From Chloroflexota bacterium (lineage in GTDB: Bacteria > Chloroflexota > Dehalococcoidia > Lucifugimonadales > UBA3495): a DNA stretch of 64,000 nucleotides. Numbering within the stretch: the first letter of the stretch is position 1; each line of letters begins with the position of its first letter. The translations under genes and the position numbers were made by a program. The stretch is taken from assembly GCA_028873965.1 (NCBI GenBank), contig JAPPMU010000052.1, positions 59,223 through 123,222 on the forward strand, written 5' to 3'. This document shows positions 8,715-17,628 of the stretch, piece after piece. The notes under the pieces were generated by a model. That model was not told where the DNA came from. It made no database searches and was given only the letters and a program-made list of their open reading frames with translations.

Positions 8715-9140
8715 TCACTCTTGATGCAACGCCAGGCTGCCGCGCGGGAAATCGTACTCCATGCGGACTTGGTTCAGCACGTCACGGCCCAGCAGGGAGG
8801 CAAGGTCGTCGGTGACTGGATCGGGCTTGGCAACTGATATGTCGATTACAAACTCTGCTGTGCCGCCATCGACATGGTTGAAAGAAAGCACGGCTGGCTC
8901 GATGTAGTAGAGCAAAGCGCCGCCTGCACTGATGAACTCGGCCGGGTTGTCCAGCAGGTCGAACGGGCAACCCAAGTCGCCAGCCGCATCGGGGTGCAGG
9001 ATAGTGGTGTCAGAGCCCGTATCAACCAGGAAGGTGACCTGTCCACTCAAACCAAACCGAGGCAAGGAGACGGTGCATTCGATGATTGGCAGCCCGTCGT
9101 TGGTGAACCGGCCGGCAATCATCCCTTTCGTTTCCGCCAT
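8715..9140 (-). CDS. Retropepsin-like aspartic protease domain protein
   Basis: A 141-residue single-domain protein of the clan AA (retroviral-type) aspartic protease fold. The catalytic loop is clear: FLVDTGSDTTILHPD with Asp40-Thr-Gly-Ser. The C-terminal LLGRDVLNQ segment is the equivalent of the second conserved block (usually ILGxDxL) of single-lobe retropepsins, which act as homodimers. There is no signal peptide, so it is cytoplasmic. Its start lies inside the end of the upstream DUF5678-like gene (22-bp overlap), so the two are translated together. The substrate is unknown; the partner protein is an obvious candidate. Confidence 0.85.
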   Translation of the reverse strand: MAETKGMIAGRFTNDGLPIIECTVSLPRFGLSGQVTFLVDTGSDTTILHPDAAGDLGCPFDLLDNPAEFISAGGALLYYIEPAVLSFNHVDGGTAEFVIDISVAKPDPVTDDLASLLGRDVLNQVRMEYDFPRGSLALHQE

Positions 9141-9436
9141 ACGGTCGGGATGCGCCGGGGAGGGTTGGTCTCCAAGCGTCGCACTACCGAGTGAGGCGAA
9201 TACCCTCCCGCTTCTTTCAGTTTTTGCAGAACCTCCTCGTGGGTTTTTGCCGCTACGATTTTCCAGTTGTCACCGAAGGCGACCCACTGGTCGGGGTACA
9301 TGGCCAGGAACTCTTTATGGTTGTTGATCAAGATTTTCGAGCGCGCTGAGTAGTCTTGTAGTCCCAGTTTCATTTCTTCTTGGGTCTCAGTCGGCCGCTG
9401 GGGCACTACCGGTTCGCGCGGCGTGATGGTTTCCAT
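9119..9436 (-). CDS. DUF5678-like small protein paired with retropepsin
   Basis: A 105-residue protein. The central part (INNHKEFLAMYPDQWVAFGD, then WKIVAAKTHEEVLQKLKEAG) matches my memory of the DUF5678 domain: a small fold with a 'W-V-A' strand followed by a helix. The N-terminal 30 residues are polar and probably disordered, and the C-terminus is basic. I chose ATG 9436 because AAAGGAA lies just upstream on the minus strand; the longer reading adds thirteen unconvincing residues. DUF5678 genes are often next to retropepsin-like genes, as here with a 22-bp overlap. The family name is from memory. Confidence 0.7.
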   Translation of the reverse strand: METITPREPVVPQRPTETQEEMKLGLQDYSARSKILINNHKEFLAMYPDQWVAFGDNWKIVAAKTHEEVLQKLKEAGGYSPHSVVRRLETNPPRRIPTVWRKRKG

Positions 9437-9580
9437 GATCGGGTTCCTTTCGCAACAGATGGATTGCCGGTCCACCTTAGCAGGAGCATCTCCCCAGCCG
9501 CAACGCGCCGCGCCCGTGCCGAACTCCCTTCTGCTACACTGCCGCTGACCCTGCGGGTCCTACACACATGGAGGCATGAC

Positions 9581-10366
9581 ATGACTGAACTCGATGACCG
9601 CTACGAACGCGGACAGGAAACCCGGCGCATGTTCGGCGGCGGGCAGATCACCGGCGGCTCGTCGCCCGGCGCGTGGGACATCGCGCCGGACCTGGAACGG
9701 ATACTCGGCGAGGCACTCTTCGGCACCATCTGGAAGCGGCCGGCCCTAACACCCGCTCAGCGCGAGATGATCACCCTGTCGTGCCTGATCGTCCTGAACC
9801 GCGAGGTCCAGCTCAAGCGGCACTTGGGCAACGCCCTCAATATCGGCCTCACGCCGGAGCAGGTCGTGGAGCTGATCATCCATGACACCTGGTACGGCGG
9901 CGCTCCCGCCGGCATCCAGGCCCTGACCCGGTGCAAGGAGGTGTTCGAGGAGCGCGGCATTGACTTCACGCCGGCCCGCATCCACGACGCCAACGAGGAC
10001 CCGGACAGCCTGTTCCAGCGCGGCGACGAGTACCGTCGCAACTACATGGGCACCGGCGGCGGCGCGCGGCCCGCACCTCCCACCGACGCCGAGCGTGAGC
10101 TTGGCCGCGTCACCGGCGAGTACTACTGGGGCGCAACCTGGACCCGGCCCGGCCTCGACCTGCCCAGCCGCTGCCTCTGCACCATGACCTGCCTCGCCGC
10201 TCTGGGGCGCGAGGGTCCGCTGCGCAGCCACATTCGAGGCGCCCTCAACATCGGGTTCACCCAGGATCAGATCATCGAAGTGTTCGGCCACATGACCCTG
10301 TACGCCGGAATCCCCTTCGCCCGCGGCGCCATGGACATCGCCAACGACATCTTCAACAACAGTTAG
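9581..10366 (+). CDS. Carboxymuconolactone decarboxylase-family protein, two tandem domains
   Basis: A 261-residue protein made of two repeats of the all-helical AhpD/CMD fold. The repeats can be aligned by their LKRHLGNALNIGLTPEQVVE and LRSHIRGALNIGFTQDQIIE segments, each followed by an 'H-x-x-x-Y-x-G-x-P' block (HDTWYGGAPAG and HMTLYAGIPFARG). The peroxidase CxxC of AhpD is not present, so a decarboxylase/isomerase-like or unknown role is more likely than peroxide reduction. ATG 9581 is preceded by GGAGG six bases upstream. The gene is monocistronic and ends at a bidirectional terminator facing zwf. The metabolic substrate is unknown. Confidence 0.85.
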   Translation: MTELDDRYERGQETRRMFGGGQITGGSSPGAWDIAPDLERILGEALFGTIWKRPALTPAQREMITLSCLIVLNREVQLKRHLGNALNIGLTPEQVVELIIHDTWYGGAPAGIQALTRCKEVFEERGIDFTPARIHDANEDPDSLFQRGDEYRRNYMGTGGGARPAPPTDAERELGRVTGEYYWGATWTRPGLDLPSRCLCTMTCLAALGREGPLRSHIRGALNIGFTQDQIIEVFGHMTLYAGIPFARGAMDIANDIFNNS

Positions 10367-10383
10367 TCGTAGGGCGACGGCCC

Positions 10384-10425
10384 AAAAATCGCGGGGGCGG
10401 CCATCGGTCGCCCCCGCGTGATTTT
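10384..10425. terminator. Bidirectional intrinsic terminator between the CMD gene and zwf
   Basis: A 9-bp GC stem (GCGGGGGCG at 10391-10399 and CGCCCCCGC at 10409-10417) is flanked by AAAAAT on the left and GATTTT on the right, so it can end transcripts from both convergent genes. Confidence 0.8.
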
Positions 10426-10446
10426 ACCCAGCCGTCATCGCTTCTT

Positions 10447-11946
10447 TCAGATACCGTACCCCACCTCAACGCAGCCGGGCAGCCAGCGACGGTTGTCGCT
10501 GCGCAGCAACTCCTCGCTGTTGGGCGGGCCGTCCATGCCCGGCAGGTAACGGAACGGAGCTGGCGCGCCCGGCAGATCCAGACCGTGGACGATGGGGTCG
10601 ATGATGCTCCATGCCAGCTCGATCTCGTCGCTGCGGGTGAACAGCGATGCGTCGCCCTCCAGGGCGTCCAGCAGCAGCCGCTCGTAGGCGTCGGGCAGAT
10701 TGATGCCGGAAAACCCCTCGTCGTAGTGGAACTCCAGCGACACCGGCTTCATTTCCAACTCGGCGTCCGGCACCTTGGACTGGAACTCCAGGCGCATCCC
10801 CTCGTTGGGCTGGACGCAGATCGAAAGCGTGTTGCCCGGTATGTCAACGTTGTCCGGCACCGGGAACAGCATGTGGGGCGGTGATCGGAACTGGATGATC
10901 ATCTCCGTGGTCTTGCGGGACAGCCCCTTGCCTGAACGGAGGTAAAAGGGGACACCGTGCCAGCGCCAGTTGTCCACGTACAGGCGCAGCGCGGCGTAGG
11001 TCGGCGTGTGCGATCCCGGGGACACGCCGGGCTCGTAGTGGTAGCCGTCATACTGGCCGATCACCACATTGTCCCGCACGTCCCGCAGCGACATGCGACG
11101 CACCGCGCTCAGGGCCTTGACCTTTTCGTTGCGCAGCGCGTCGGCGGCGAACGCGTAGGGCGGATCCATGGTGATCAACGCCAGCAGCTGCAGCAGGTGG
11201 TTCTGGAACATGTCCTTCAGGACGCCCGACCGGTCGTAGTACTCGCCGCGCTCGCCGACCAGCACGTCTTCGGCCACGGTGATCTGCACCTGGTCGATAT
11301 AGTTGCGGTTCCAGATCGGCTCGAATATGGAGTTGGCGAACCGGAATACCATCAGGTTCTGTACCGTTTCCTTGCCCAGGTAGTGGTCGATGCGGTAGAC
11401 CTGCTCCTCGCGGAACACGCTGTGCACGTGATGGTTCAGATTCTGCGCCGTGATCAGGTCCGACCCGAAGGGCTTTTCGATCACGATGCGCCGCCATCCG
11501 TTCCACTCGTCGGCCATGCCGGCCTCGGACAGCGCGGTGACCGCCGGCTCGTAGAGGCCCGGCGCCAGCGCCAGATAGTAGAGGCAATTCAGCTTGCCGT
11601 TTTCGCCCGGGTCAAATTCATCCAGGCGTTGATACAGCGTTTTGAGCGCCTCCGCGCTGGTGACGTCGGCCGTGGCGTAAGTCAGCCGAGTGGCGAACTC
11701 ATCCCATTCTCCGCCGTCGGCATCCGGAATCGAACCGCGCAGGGCGTCTCGGAACTCCTCGTCTGCCATCACGTCCCGCGCGACGCCCACGATGTGCAGG
11801 TGGTCGGGCAGACGACCTTTGCGATAGAGGCTGAACAGGGCCGGGGCCAGCTTGGTGCGCGTCAGGTTGCCGCTGGCCCCCATGATCACGATGGCGGTTG
11901 CGTCGCCTCCGTCATCGTGCAGCAAGGTTGGCCCGGATGTCATCAT
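10447..11946 (-). CDS. zwf: Glucose-6-phosphate 1-dehydrogenase
   Basis: A 499-residue enzyme of normal family length. It oxidises glucose 6-phosphate to 6-phosphogluconolactone with NAD(P)+, the first step of the oxidative pentose phosphate pathway. The N-terminal Rossmann motif reads IMGASGNLTRTKLAPALF (GASGDL-type, with N in place of D). The active-site signature RIDHYLGKETVQNLMVFRF is intact, with the substrate-binding Lys and the catalytic His in the later block. The start codon overlaps the gnd stop (11943-11946, ATGA), so it is coupled to gnd. It is the last gene of pgi-gnd-zwf. No 6-phosphogluconolactonase gene is present in the window. Confidence 0.97.
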   Translation of the reverse strand: MMTSGPTLLHDDGGDATAIVIMGASGNLTRTKLAPALFSLYRKGRLPDHLHIVGVARDVMADEEFRDALRGSIPDADGGEWDEFATRLTYATADVTSAEALKTLYQRLDEFDPGENGKLNCLYYLALAPGLYEPAVTALSEAGMADEWNGWRRIVIEKPFGSDLITAQNLNHHVHSVFREEQVYRIDHYLGKETVQNLMVFRFANSIFEPIWNRNYIDQVQITVAEDVLVGERGEYYDRSGVLKDMFQNHLLQLLALITMDPPYAFAADALRNEKVKALSAVRRMSLRDVRDNVVIGQYDGYHYEPGVSPGSHTPTYAALRLYVDNWRWHGVPFYLRSGKGLSRKTTEMIIQFRSPPHMLFPVPDNVDIPGNTLSICVQPNEGMRLEFQSKVPDAELEMKPVSLEFHYDEGFSGINLPDAYERLLLDALEGDASLFTRSDEIELAWSIIDPIVHGLDLPGAPAPFRYLPGMDGPPNSEELLRSDNRRWLPGCVEVGYGI

Positions 11947-12860
11947 TGCGAGCCCGCCTCGCGCACGGCATGGCCGCCGAACTGGTTGCGCAGCGCGGCC
12001 AGCAGGCGCGCTCCGAAAGGCTCATCCTGCCGCGAACGGAACCGCTGGTACAGCGCGGCGGTGATGGCCGGGGTGGGTACTGCCAACTCCACCGATTCGT
12101 TGACCGTCCAGCGACCCTCTCCCGAGTCATCGACGTATGCCGCCAGGCTGTCGAGACCCGGGTCCTCTTCCAACGCGCGCACTGCCAGATCCAGCAGCCA
12201 GGAGCGGACGACGCTGCCGTGCTGCCAGGTCTTGGCGATGGCCGTCAGGTCCAGGTCGAAATCGGCTTGCTTGGCCTGGAGCAGCTCGAAACCCTCGGCG
12301 TAGGCCTGCATCAGCGCGTACTCGACGCCATTGTGCACCATCTTGGTGAAGTGGCCGGCCCCGGTGGGCCCGACGTGGGAGTAACCCTTGTCCTCCGCGG
12401 GCGCCAGCGCCTGGAAGATCGGCTCCAGTCGCCGGAACGTCGCCGCGTCGCCGCCCACCATCAGCGAGTAACCCTCGGTCAATCCCCATATGCCGCCGCT
12501 GGTTCCGGCGTCCAGCAGGTACACACCCCGTTGGGCGAGGCGTTCGCCCCGTCGCAGCGTGTCCTTGTAGTTGGCGTTGCCGCCGTCGATCACTGCGTCC
12601 CCCGACGCCAATAACTCTGCCAGTTCATCGATCACGGCGTCCGTCACCACGCCCGCCGGCAGCATGATCCACACCGCCCGGGGCGCGGCCAGCTTGTCCA
12701 CCAGGTCCACAACCGACTCCGCCGCCACCGCCCCGCCGGCGCCACTGGCGGCAACCGCGTCCACGTTCTGATCGTAAACGACCAATTCGTGCCCCGCCAG
12801 CAGCAATCGCTGGGTCATGTTGGAGCCCATTCTCCCCAGACCAATCATCCCAAGTTCCAA
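11943..12860 (-). CDS. gnd: 6-phosphogluconate dehydrogenase (decarboxylating), short type
   Basis: A 305-residue enzyme converting 6-phosphogluconate to ribulose 5-phosphate and CO2. It has the N-terminal dinucleotide fold GMIGLGRMGSNM, the substrate segment DGGNANYKDT and the catalytic helix HFTKMVHNGVEYALMQ. The length of about 300 residues is that of the short class rather than the 470-residue class. I place the start at the TTG at 12860: an AAGGAGA ribosome-binding site lies eight bases upstream and the next codons give the standard MELGMIGLG start. The upstream reading is not protein-like. Its end overlaps zwf by 4 bp. Confidence 0.95.
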   Translation of the reverse strand: MELGMIGLGRMGSNMTQRLLLAGHELVVYDQNVDAVAASGAGGAVAAESVVDLVDKLAAPRAVWIMLPAGVVTDAVIDELAELLASGDAVIDGGNANYKDTLRRGERLAQRGVYLLDAGTSGGIWGLTEGYSLMVGGDAATFRRLEPIFQALAPAEDKGYSHVGPTGAGHFTKMVHNGVEYALMQAYAEGFELLQAKQADFDLDLTAIAKTWQHGSVVRSWLLDLAVRALEEDPGLDSLAAYVDDSGEGRWTVNESVELAVPTPAITAALYQRFRSRQDEPFGARLLAALRNQFGGHAVREAGSQ

Positions 12861-12973
12861 AATACCCGTCTCCTTATGCGCCCGCCGAGCCGTTGAGTTC
12901 GCCGCTCCGGCCGGACGTGTGCTCGATCTATGCGAGTGTCTTTGGTGATTTGATGCTGCGTGCCCCGTCCGGG

Positions 12974-14614
12974 TCACAGCGCGTCGATGATTCGCCTGAT
13001 GCCTCCGGCGGGGTCGCCTCCCAGATCCACCGACACGGTGCGGCGCCCGAGATCGTCCAGGGCTTGCAGGTCTCCCAGCGCCTGCGCGTCGGCCAGCACG
13101 CCAAAGCTCAAGTCCCACCCGGGTATCGGGATGTCGGTGTGGTGATCATAAGTGAGTTGCAGGAAAATGCCGGAAGCCGGCCCGCCCTTGTGCAGTTGTC
13201 CCGTCGAATGCAGGAAGCGCGGGCCGTAGCCCATGGTGGTTGCGATCCGGTGTTTCGCCATGACCCGGTGTCGCAGTTCGTGGACGGTTTCGCGTATCGC
13301 ATCCGTGTCCGGGAGGTACGCCATGATCGCCAGGTAGTCCCCGGCTTGGCTGGCTTCAAGGAGACGGGCCAGTTTGGCCGCGTCATCCGATCGCGCTGAT
13401 GGCAACTTCCCGTCCCGCTGCCACTGCTCCAGCACGCTGACGGTGCGGTCCTTGGCCCCCTGCACGTCGGGTTGATCGAAGGGGTGGATGCCCAGCACGT
13501 GGCCCGCGATGGCGGTGGCGTACTCCCAGCGGTAGAACTCGGCCCCCAGGTCGTACACGTCGGCCAGCTCCAATACTGCCACCGGATGCCCGGCGTATTG
13601 CAATTGTTCCACCAACCCATCGGGCCCGGCGTTGTCGTCGTCGGCCAACCGCAGTTGCACGAAGAAACGGTCGTGCCCGTAGCAGCTATCGACGTCGCTT
13701 GGCAGCGGTTCCGCCGCCACGGGAATCACCCCGGTGCCGTCTTTGCCGGTGCTTTCCGCCAGCAGTTGCTCGACCCACAGCCCGAAGGGAGTCATGCTGT
13801 CCGTGGCGATCAGCGTGAGCTTGTCCCGCCCGTGCTGGACCATCGACCCGATCGTGGCGCCCAGCCACCCGCCGGGGTTCACCGCGGTCGGCCCGTCGTT
13901 CAGGCAGCGCGCCTGCATCCGCTCCGCCGACGCCAGCAGCCGATCCAGATCCACTCCCGTAAGCGCGGCTGGCGCCAGCCCGAAGTAGGAGAGCACGGAA
14001 TAGCGGCCTCCTATGTCCGGGTTGTTCAGAAACGCGCGACGAAAATTCTCCGATCCAGCCCGTTTGGCCAGCGGCGTGGCCGGATCGGTCACGGCGATGA
14101 AATTGTCGCCGGCGGCCTCGATGCCCAATCCGGTTTCCACCAAGCCACGGAAGTGCGCGTAGAAGGTCAGGGGTTCGGTAGTGGTACCCGACTTGGAAGA
14201 AACGGCAAACAGGGTGCGCTTCGGGTCTATCTGCCTGGTGGTTGCTGCCACCCATTCGGGTACGGTGCTGTCCAGCGTTAGCATCCGGGGGTATGCGCCG
14301 TCAGCCAGGGTGCACCCGATCACCTGGCGAATGACTTCCGGGCCAAGACTGCTGCCGCCCATCCCCAGCAGCGCTACGTGCCGGTAGCCGGCCGAGCGGA
14401 TCGAGTTGGCAAACTCGTGAAGCCCGGGCAGTTCTGACCGCATGTCCGTGGGGAGCGTGAGCCACGCCAGGCGGTCCGATATCTCGGTTGGATCCTCACT
14501 CCACAGGGTATGATCGTGCGCGCGGAGCCGGCCCGGGACGCGGTTGGAATCCAGCTCGGCCGCAGCATCCGCCACCAATTGGGAATAGTCGCCGAGGTGA
14601 TAACGGTCAGTCAT
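12974..14614 (-). CDS. pgi: Glucose-6-phosphate isomerase
   Basis: A 546-residue protein that interconverts glucose 6-phosphate and fructose 6-phosphate. The two SIS domains show GMGGSSLGPEVIRQVIG and the phosphate-binding FAVSSKSGTTTEPLTF; the C-terminal part has the FLHSTGQLHKGGP block. The sequence resembles the isomerase half of the fused transaldolase/phosphoglucose isomerase proteins of cyanobacteria and Chloroflexi rather than classical E. coli Pgi, but no transaldolase domain is attached. ATG 14614 is preceded by GAGGGAG. It is the first gene of pgi-gnd-zwf, which feeds hexose phosphate into the NADPH-producing branch; 113 bp separate it from gnd. Confidence 0.93.
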   Translation of the reverse strand: MTDRYHLGDYSQLVADAAAELDSNRVPGRLRAHDHTLWSEDPTEISDRLAWLTLPTDMRSELPGLHEFANSIRSAGYRHVALLGMGGSSLGPEVIRQVIGCTLADGAYPRMLTLDSTVPEWVAATTRQIDPKRTLFAVSSKSGTTTEPLTFYAHFRGLVETGLGIEAAGDNFIAVTDPATPLAKRAGSENFRRAFLNNPDIGGRYSVLSYFGLAPAALTGVDLDRLLASAERMQARCLNDGPTAVNPGGWLGATIGSMVQHGRDKLTLIATDSMTPFGLWVEQLLAESTGKDGTGVIPVAAEPLPSDVDSCYGHDRFFVQLRLADDDNAGPDGLVEQLQYAGHPVAVLELADVYDLGAEFYRWEYATAIAGHVLGIHPFDQPDVQGAKDRTVSVLEQWQRDGKLPSARSDDAAKLARLLEASQAGDYLAIMAYLPDTDAIRETVHELRHRVMAKHRIATTMGYGPRFLHSTGQLHKGGPASGIFLQLTYDHHTDIPIPGWDLSFGVLADAQALGDLQALDDLGRRTVSVDLGGDPAGGIRRIIDAL

Positions 14615-14652
14615 GGCAACTCCCTCGCCCGGCATTTGGAAGCTATGGGGCG

Positions 14653-14661
14653 ATTTTAGCA
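14653..14661 (-). promoter_or_regulatory. Extended -10 box upstream of pgi-gnd-zwf
   Basis: The minus strand reads TGC-TAAAAT, 39 bp before the pgi start codon. No good -35 at 16-18 bp, as is common with an extended -10. Confidence 0.45.
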
Positions 14662-14713
14662 CACCGGATTTGTCTCCCTGCGAGAAAGCAGAGCGGCAAC
14701 CACACGACCGGCG

Positions 14714-14719
14714 TATAAT
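14714..14719 (+). promoter_or_regulatory. -10 box upstream of the alpha/beta hydrolase
   Basis: A perfect TATAAT lies 33 bp before the ATG, in the divergent region shared with pgi. No clear -35 is visible. Confidence 0.45.
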
Positions 14720-14751
14720 CTGCGCCAAACCAAGGGAGCCAATGGACGGAT

Positions 14752-15636
14752 ATGCCAAACCCCGAGACGCCGCGCCACGATCCCGCTCCTCAATCCGGCA
14801 TCGCCGCAGTCGGCGACCTGAACGTGCACTACCTCGATTGGGGCGGTGAAGGTGAGCCGCTGCTGGCCCTGCACGGGTTGGCTTCGTCAGGACACTGGTA
14901 TCGTCGCGTCGCGCCCTTCCTGTCCCACCGTTACCGCGTCATCGCCCCTGACCAGCGAGGCCACGGCGCGACCACCCAGGCGTCCGCCGGTTACGACTGG
15001 CAGACCCTGGCCGAGGACGCCGTTCGCCTGATGGACCATTTCGGCATCTCGCGGGCGCCGGCCCTGGGCCACTCTTGGGGTGGGCATGTGGCCAGCAACC
15101 TGGCCATGCGCTTTCCGGATCGGGTTTCGCGCGTGGTGATGATCGACGGTGGTTTCCAGGACGGCGGCCTGTTGCCCGAACCCACGTGGGAGGCGTTTCG
15201 GCAACGGCTGGCCCCGCGTCTCGTGGCCGGGACCCGTGAGGAATACCTGGGACGCCTTGCCGCCAATCTGTCCTTTTGTTGGGACGAAGACTTGGCCGAA
15301 ATCGCCCTGACCATGGTCCACGAGGAGTCCGACGGCCAGATGTACGACAACCTGCGCCCGCAGAATCACGCGCAGGTTCTGGAGACCATGTGGAGCGAAC
15401 CGCCGTCGGTGGTGCTGCCCCGGATCACCGTGCCTGCGCTGGTGGTCGCCGCCGGGCCGCGCGCCGACCGCGCCAACTCCCAATTTTCGCGACAGCGCGA
15501 GGTCATGGTGGCCGCCGCTGAAAAAGCCCTGCCCTACGGACGGGTCCACTGGATCCCGGACACCATCCACGATATCGGATACCACAAACCGGAAGAGTTG
15601 GCGTCAGTTATCCTGGGGTTCCTGGCGGAGGACTAA
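14752..15636 (+). CDS. Alpha/beta-fold hydrolase
   Basis: A 294-residue cytoplasmic alpha/beta hydrolase. The oxyanion-hole segment LHGLASSGHWYR, the nucleophile elbow LGHSWGGHVAS (Ser in G-H-S-W-G), and the C-terminal histidine region IPDTIHDIGYHKP are all in the expected order. The lid region around residues 140-200 is helical. Substrate cannot be predicted; epoxide hydrolases, lactonases and C-C hydrolases all share this pattern. ATG 14752 is chosen because it begins the conserved protein; an AAGGGAG site lies somewhat far upstream (13 bp). It stands alone on the plus strand, convergent with the ABC exporter operon. Confidence 0.88.
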   Translation: MPNPETPRHDPAPQSGIAAVGDLNVHYLDWGGEGEPLLALHGLASSGHWYRRVAPFLSHRYRVIAPDQRGHGATTQASAGYDWQTLAEDAVRLMDHFGISRAPALGHSWGGHVASNLAMRFPDRVSRVVMIDGGFQDGGLLPEPTWEAFRQRLAPRLVAGTREEYLGRLAANLSFCWDEDLAEIALTMVHEESDGQMYDNLRPQNHAQVLETMWSEPPSVVLPRITVPALVVAAGPRADRANSQFSRQREVMVAAAEKALPYGRVHWIPDTIHDIGYHKPEELASVILGFLAED

Positions 15637-15649
15637 CGTATCCGGGCAC

Positions 15650-15676
15650 CAAAAGAGCGGCTGCCAAAGCCGCTCT
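15650..15676 (-). terminator. Intrinsic terminator of the ABC exporter operon
   Basis: A 9-bp perfect stem (AGAGCGGCT at 15654-15662 with AGCCGCTCT at 15668-15676, 5-nt loop) is followed on the minus strand by TTTT. It lies 24 bp beyond the stop of the second ABC gene. Confidence 0.7.
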
Positions 15677-15699
15677 CATCTGGTTGGGTTCAAGTCTGA

Positions 15700-17628
15700 T
15701 CAGTCGGCTGCCGCCGGTGAAAGTCCGTCCGCTCCGATGACTTCTCCGCCCACCGGCGCCACGTCCACGCTGGGGCCGGACAGGCCGTAGTTGATCGCGT
15801 AGAGCTGTGCGTAAACGCCGCCGGATTCCAGCAACTCGTCGTGGGACCCTACCTCGGCGACGCGCCCCTGGTCCAGCACCACGATCTTGTCGGCGTTGCG
15901 TATGGTCGAAAGCCGGTGCGCGATCACGATCGATGTTCGGTCTTTCAGGATGCGGTTCAGGGCCTGCTGGATCAGCAACTCCGTGTGAGTGTCGATGTTG
16001 GCCGTGGCCTCGTCCAGCACCAGGATGCGGGGATTGCCCACGATGGCCCGGGCAAAGCTGATCAGCTGCCGCTGCCCGATGCTCAGGTTGACGCCGCGTT
16101 CTGCCAGTTCCGAGTCGTAGCCGTTGTCCATTTCCATGATGAAGTCATGGGCTCCCACGGCTTTGGAAGCGGCGATCATTTCCTCGTCAGTCGTGCCTTC
16201 ATTTTGGTACCGGATGTTCTCACGCACTGTGCCGGAGAAAAGGTACGGCTCCTGCAGAACCATGCTCATCTGGTGCACCAGGGAGTTCCGGGTCACGTCG
16301 CGCAGGTCGTGACCGTCAATGGTTATCGATCCCCCGGTTACGTCGGCCGAACGGTGCAGCAGGTTGACCAGCGTGCTCTTGCCCGCGCCCGTCGATCCCA
16401 CCAGGGCGACGTTTTCGCCGGCTTTGATATGCAGGTTGACGTTCTTCAGGACGTTCGTGCCCTCAACGTAGTGGAAAGTCACGTCGTTGTAGCGAATTTC
16501 ACCTCTAACCTGTGGCAGCCGCTCGGCGCCAGGTTTGTCGTTGACATCCGGTTCCAGGTCCAGCACTTCGAAGATGCGGACGCCGGCCGCCATCGCCCGT
16601 TGCAGCTGGCTGTACTGCATGGTGAGCTGACGTATCGGCTCGAAGAACCGCTGTATCCAGAGAGCGAACGCGGCCAGGGTGCCCACTTCCAGCGCGTCCC
16701 TTTGCAGCAGGAATCCGCCGAACAGCACCACGCCGATGCCGATGCCCAGGCCAATCAGCAACTCAACCAAAGGTTGCAGCATCCCTGAATAGCGCGCCGC
16801 TTCCAGGTTGGCGTCCAGGTACTCCTGGTTGAGCGTCCGGAAATGCGCCAGGTTCTCGTCCTGGCGGTTCAGGCTCTGCACCACCCGCACGCCCGTGATG
16901 TTCTGGTTGTACTCGCCGTTCACCATGGCAATGGCCCGGCGGATGCGCATGAAGGAATGGCGGGCGAAGCGCTGCCAGTACATCATGATCAGCGTCAATA
17001 TCGGCACCACCAGCATGCACACCAGCGCCAACTGCCAGTCGATCACCAGCATCAGGATGATGATCGCGCCCACGGTCACGAGCTCGGCCAACGCCAGGGC
17101 CAGCAGCTCAAACGTCTCCTGCAACTGCAGGATATCCGACTGCATGCGGGACATGATGCGGCCGATGGGCGTCCGGTGGTAGAACGCGTTGGACTGGTTC
17201 TGCAGGTGGCTGAACATCCCGGAGCGCAGGTCGTACAGGATGTGCTGCCCGGTCAACGATATGAAAATGAACTGTAGCCGGTTGGACAGGAAGTGGATCA
17301 CCGTGATGACCATGAAGGCCGCGCCAATCACGTGGACGCGGTTTACGCTTCCCTCGGCAATGGCCCAGTCGATGCCATACTTGATCAGCAGCGGTATCGC
17401 GGCGTTCACCGCCGCGTAGGTCAGCAATGCCACCAGCGCGATGAACGCAAACTTGCGGTAGGGCTTGATGTAGGTCATGAAGCGCGCTACGACCCGGTTG
17501 TCGTACACGCGCCCGACCACGTCCTCATCTGTCAGGTTGTCGTTGGTGGGAGCGAACATGCTGTCTGCGGAGGTGCCGCGCATCCCCCGCATCATGCCGC
17601 CGCCCATGCCGCCGCCGCCGCGCATCAT
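15700..17628 (-). CDS. ABC exporter subunit (membrane domain + ATPase), consensus ATP site
   Basis: A 642-residue half-transporter: six-helix exporter membrane domain (about residues 50-370) fused to an ATPase. Walker A is GSTGAGKSTL, the signature is LSIGQRQL and Walker B is ILVLDEATANID with the catalytic Glu. The first 20 residues are an unusual Met/Gly/Arg-rich stretch (several GGG and MMRG repeats), probably a disordered cytoplasmic tail. It overlaps the upstream ABC gene by 4 bp (ATGA), so the two subunits are made together. It probably forms a heterodimeric exporter of drugs or lipids; the substrate is unknown. Confidence 0.92.
   Translation of the reverse strand: MMRGGGGMGGGMMRGMRGTSADSMFAPTNDNLTDEDVVGRVYDNRVVARFMTYIKPYRKFAFIALVALLTYAAVNAAIPLLIKYGIDWAIAEGSVNRVHVIGAAFMVITVIHFLSNRLQFIFISLTGQHILYDLRSGMFSHLQNQSNAFYHRTPIGRIMSRMQSDILQLQETFELLALALAELVTVGAIIILMLVIDWQLALVCMLVVPILTLIMMYWQRFARHSFMRIRRAIAMVNGEYNQNITGVRVVQSLNRQDENLAHFRTLNQEYLDANLEAARYSGMLQPLVELLIGLGIGIGVVLFGGFLLQRDALEVGTLAAFALWIQRFFEPIRQLTMQYSQLQRAMAAGVRIFEVLDLEPDVNDKPGAERLPQVRGEIRYNDVTFHYVEGTNVLKNVNLHIKAGENVALVGSTGAGKSTLVNLLHRSADVTGGSITIDGHDLRDVTRNSLVHQMSMVLQEPYLFSGTVRENIRYQNEGTTDEEMIAASKAVGAHDFIMEMDNGYDSELAERGVNLSIGQRQLISFARAIVGNPRILVLDEATANIDTHTELLIQQALNRILKDRTSIVIAHRLSTIRNADKIVVLDQGRVAEVGSHDELLESGGVYAQLYAINYGLSGPSVDVAPVGGEVIGADGLSPAAAD

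Noticed and set aside
10957..12303. A 448-codon plus-strand frame over zwf and gnd
   Set aside because: Shadow of two housekeeping genes.
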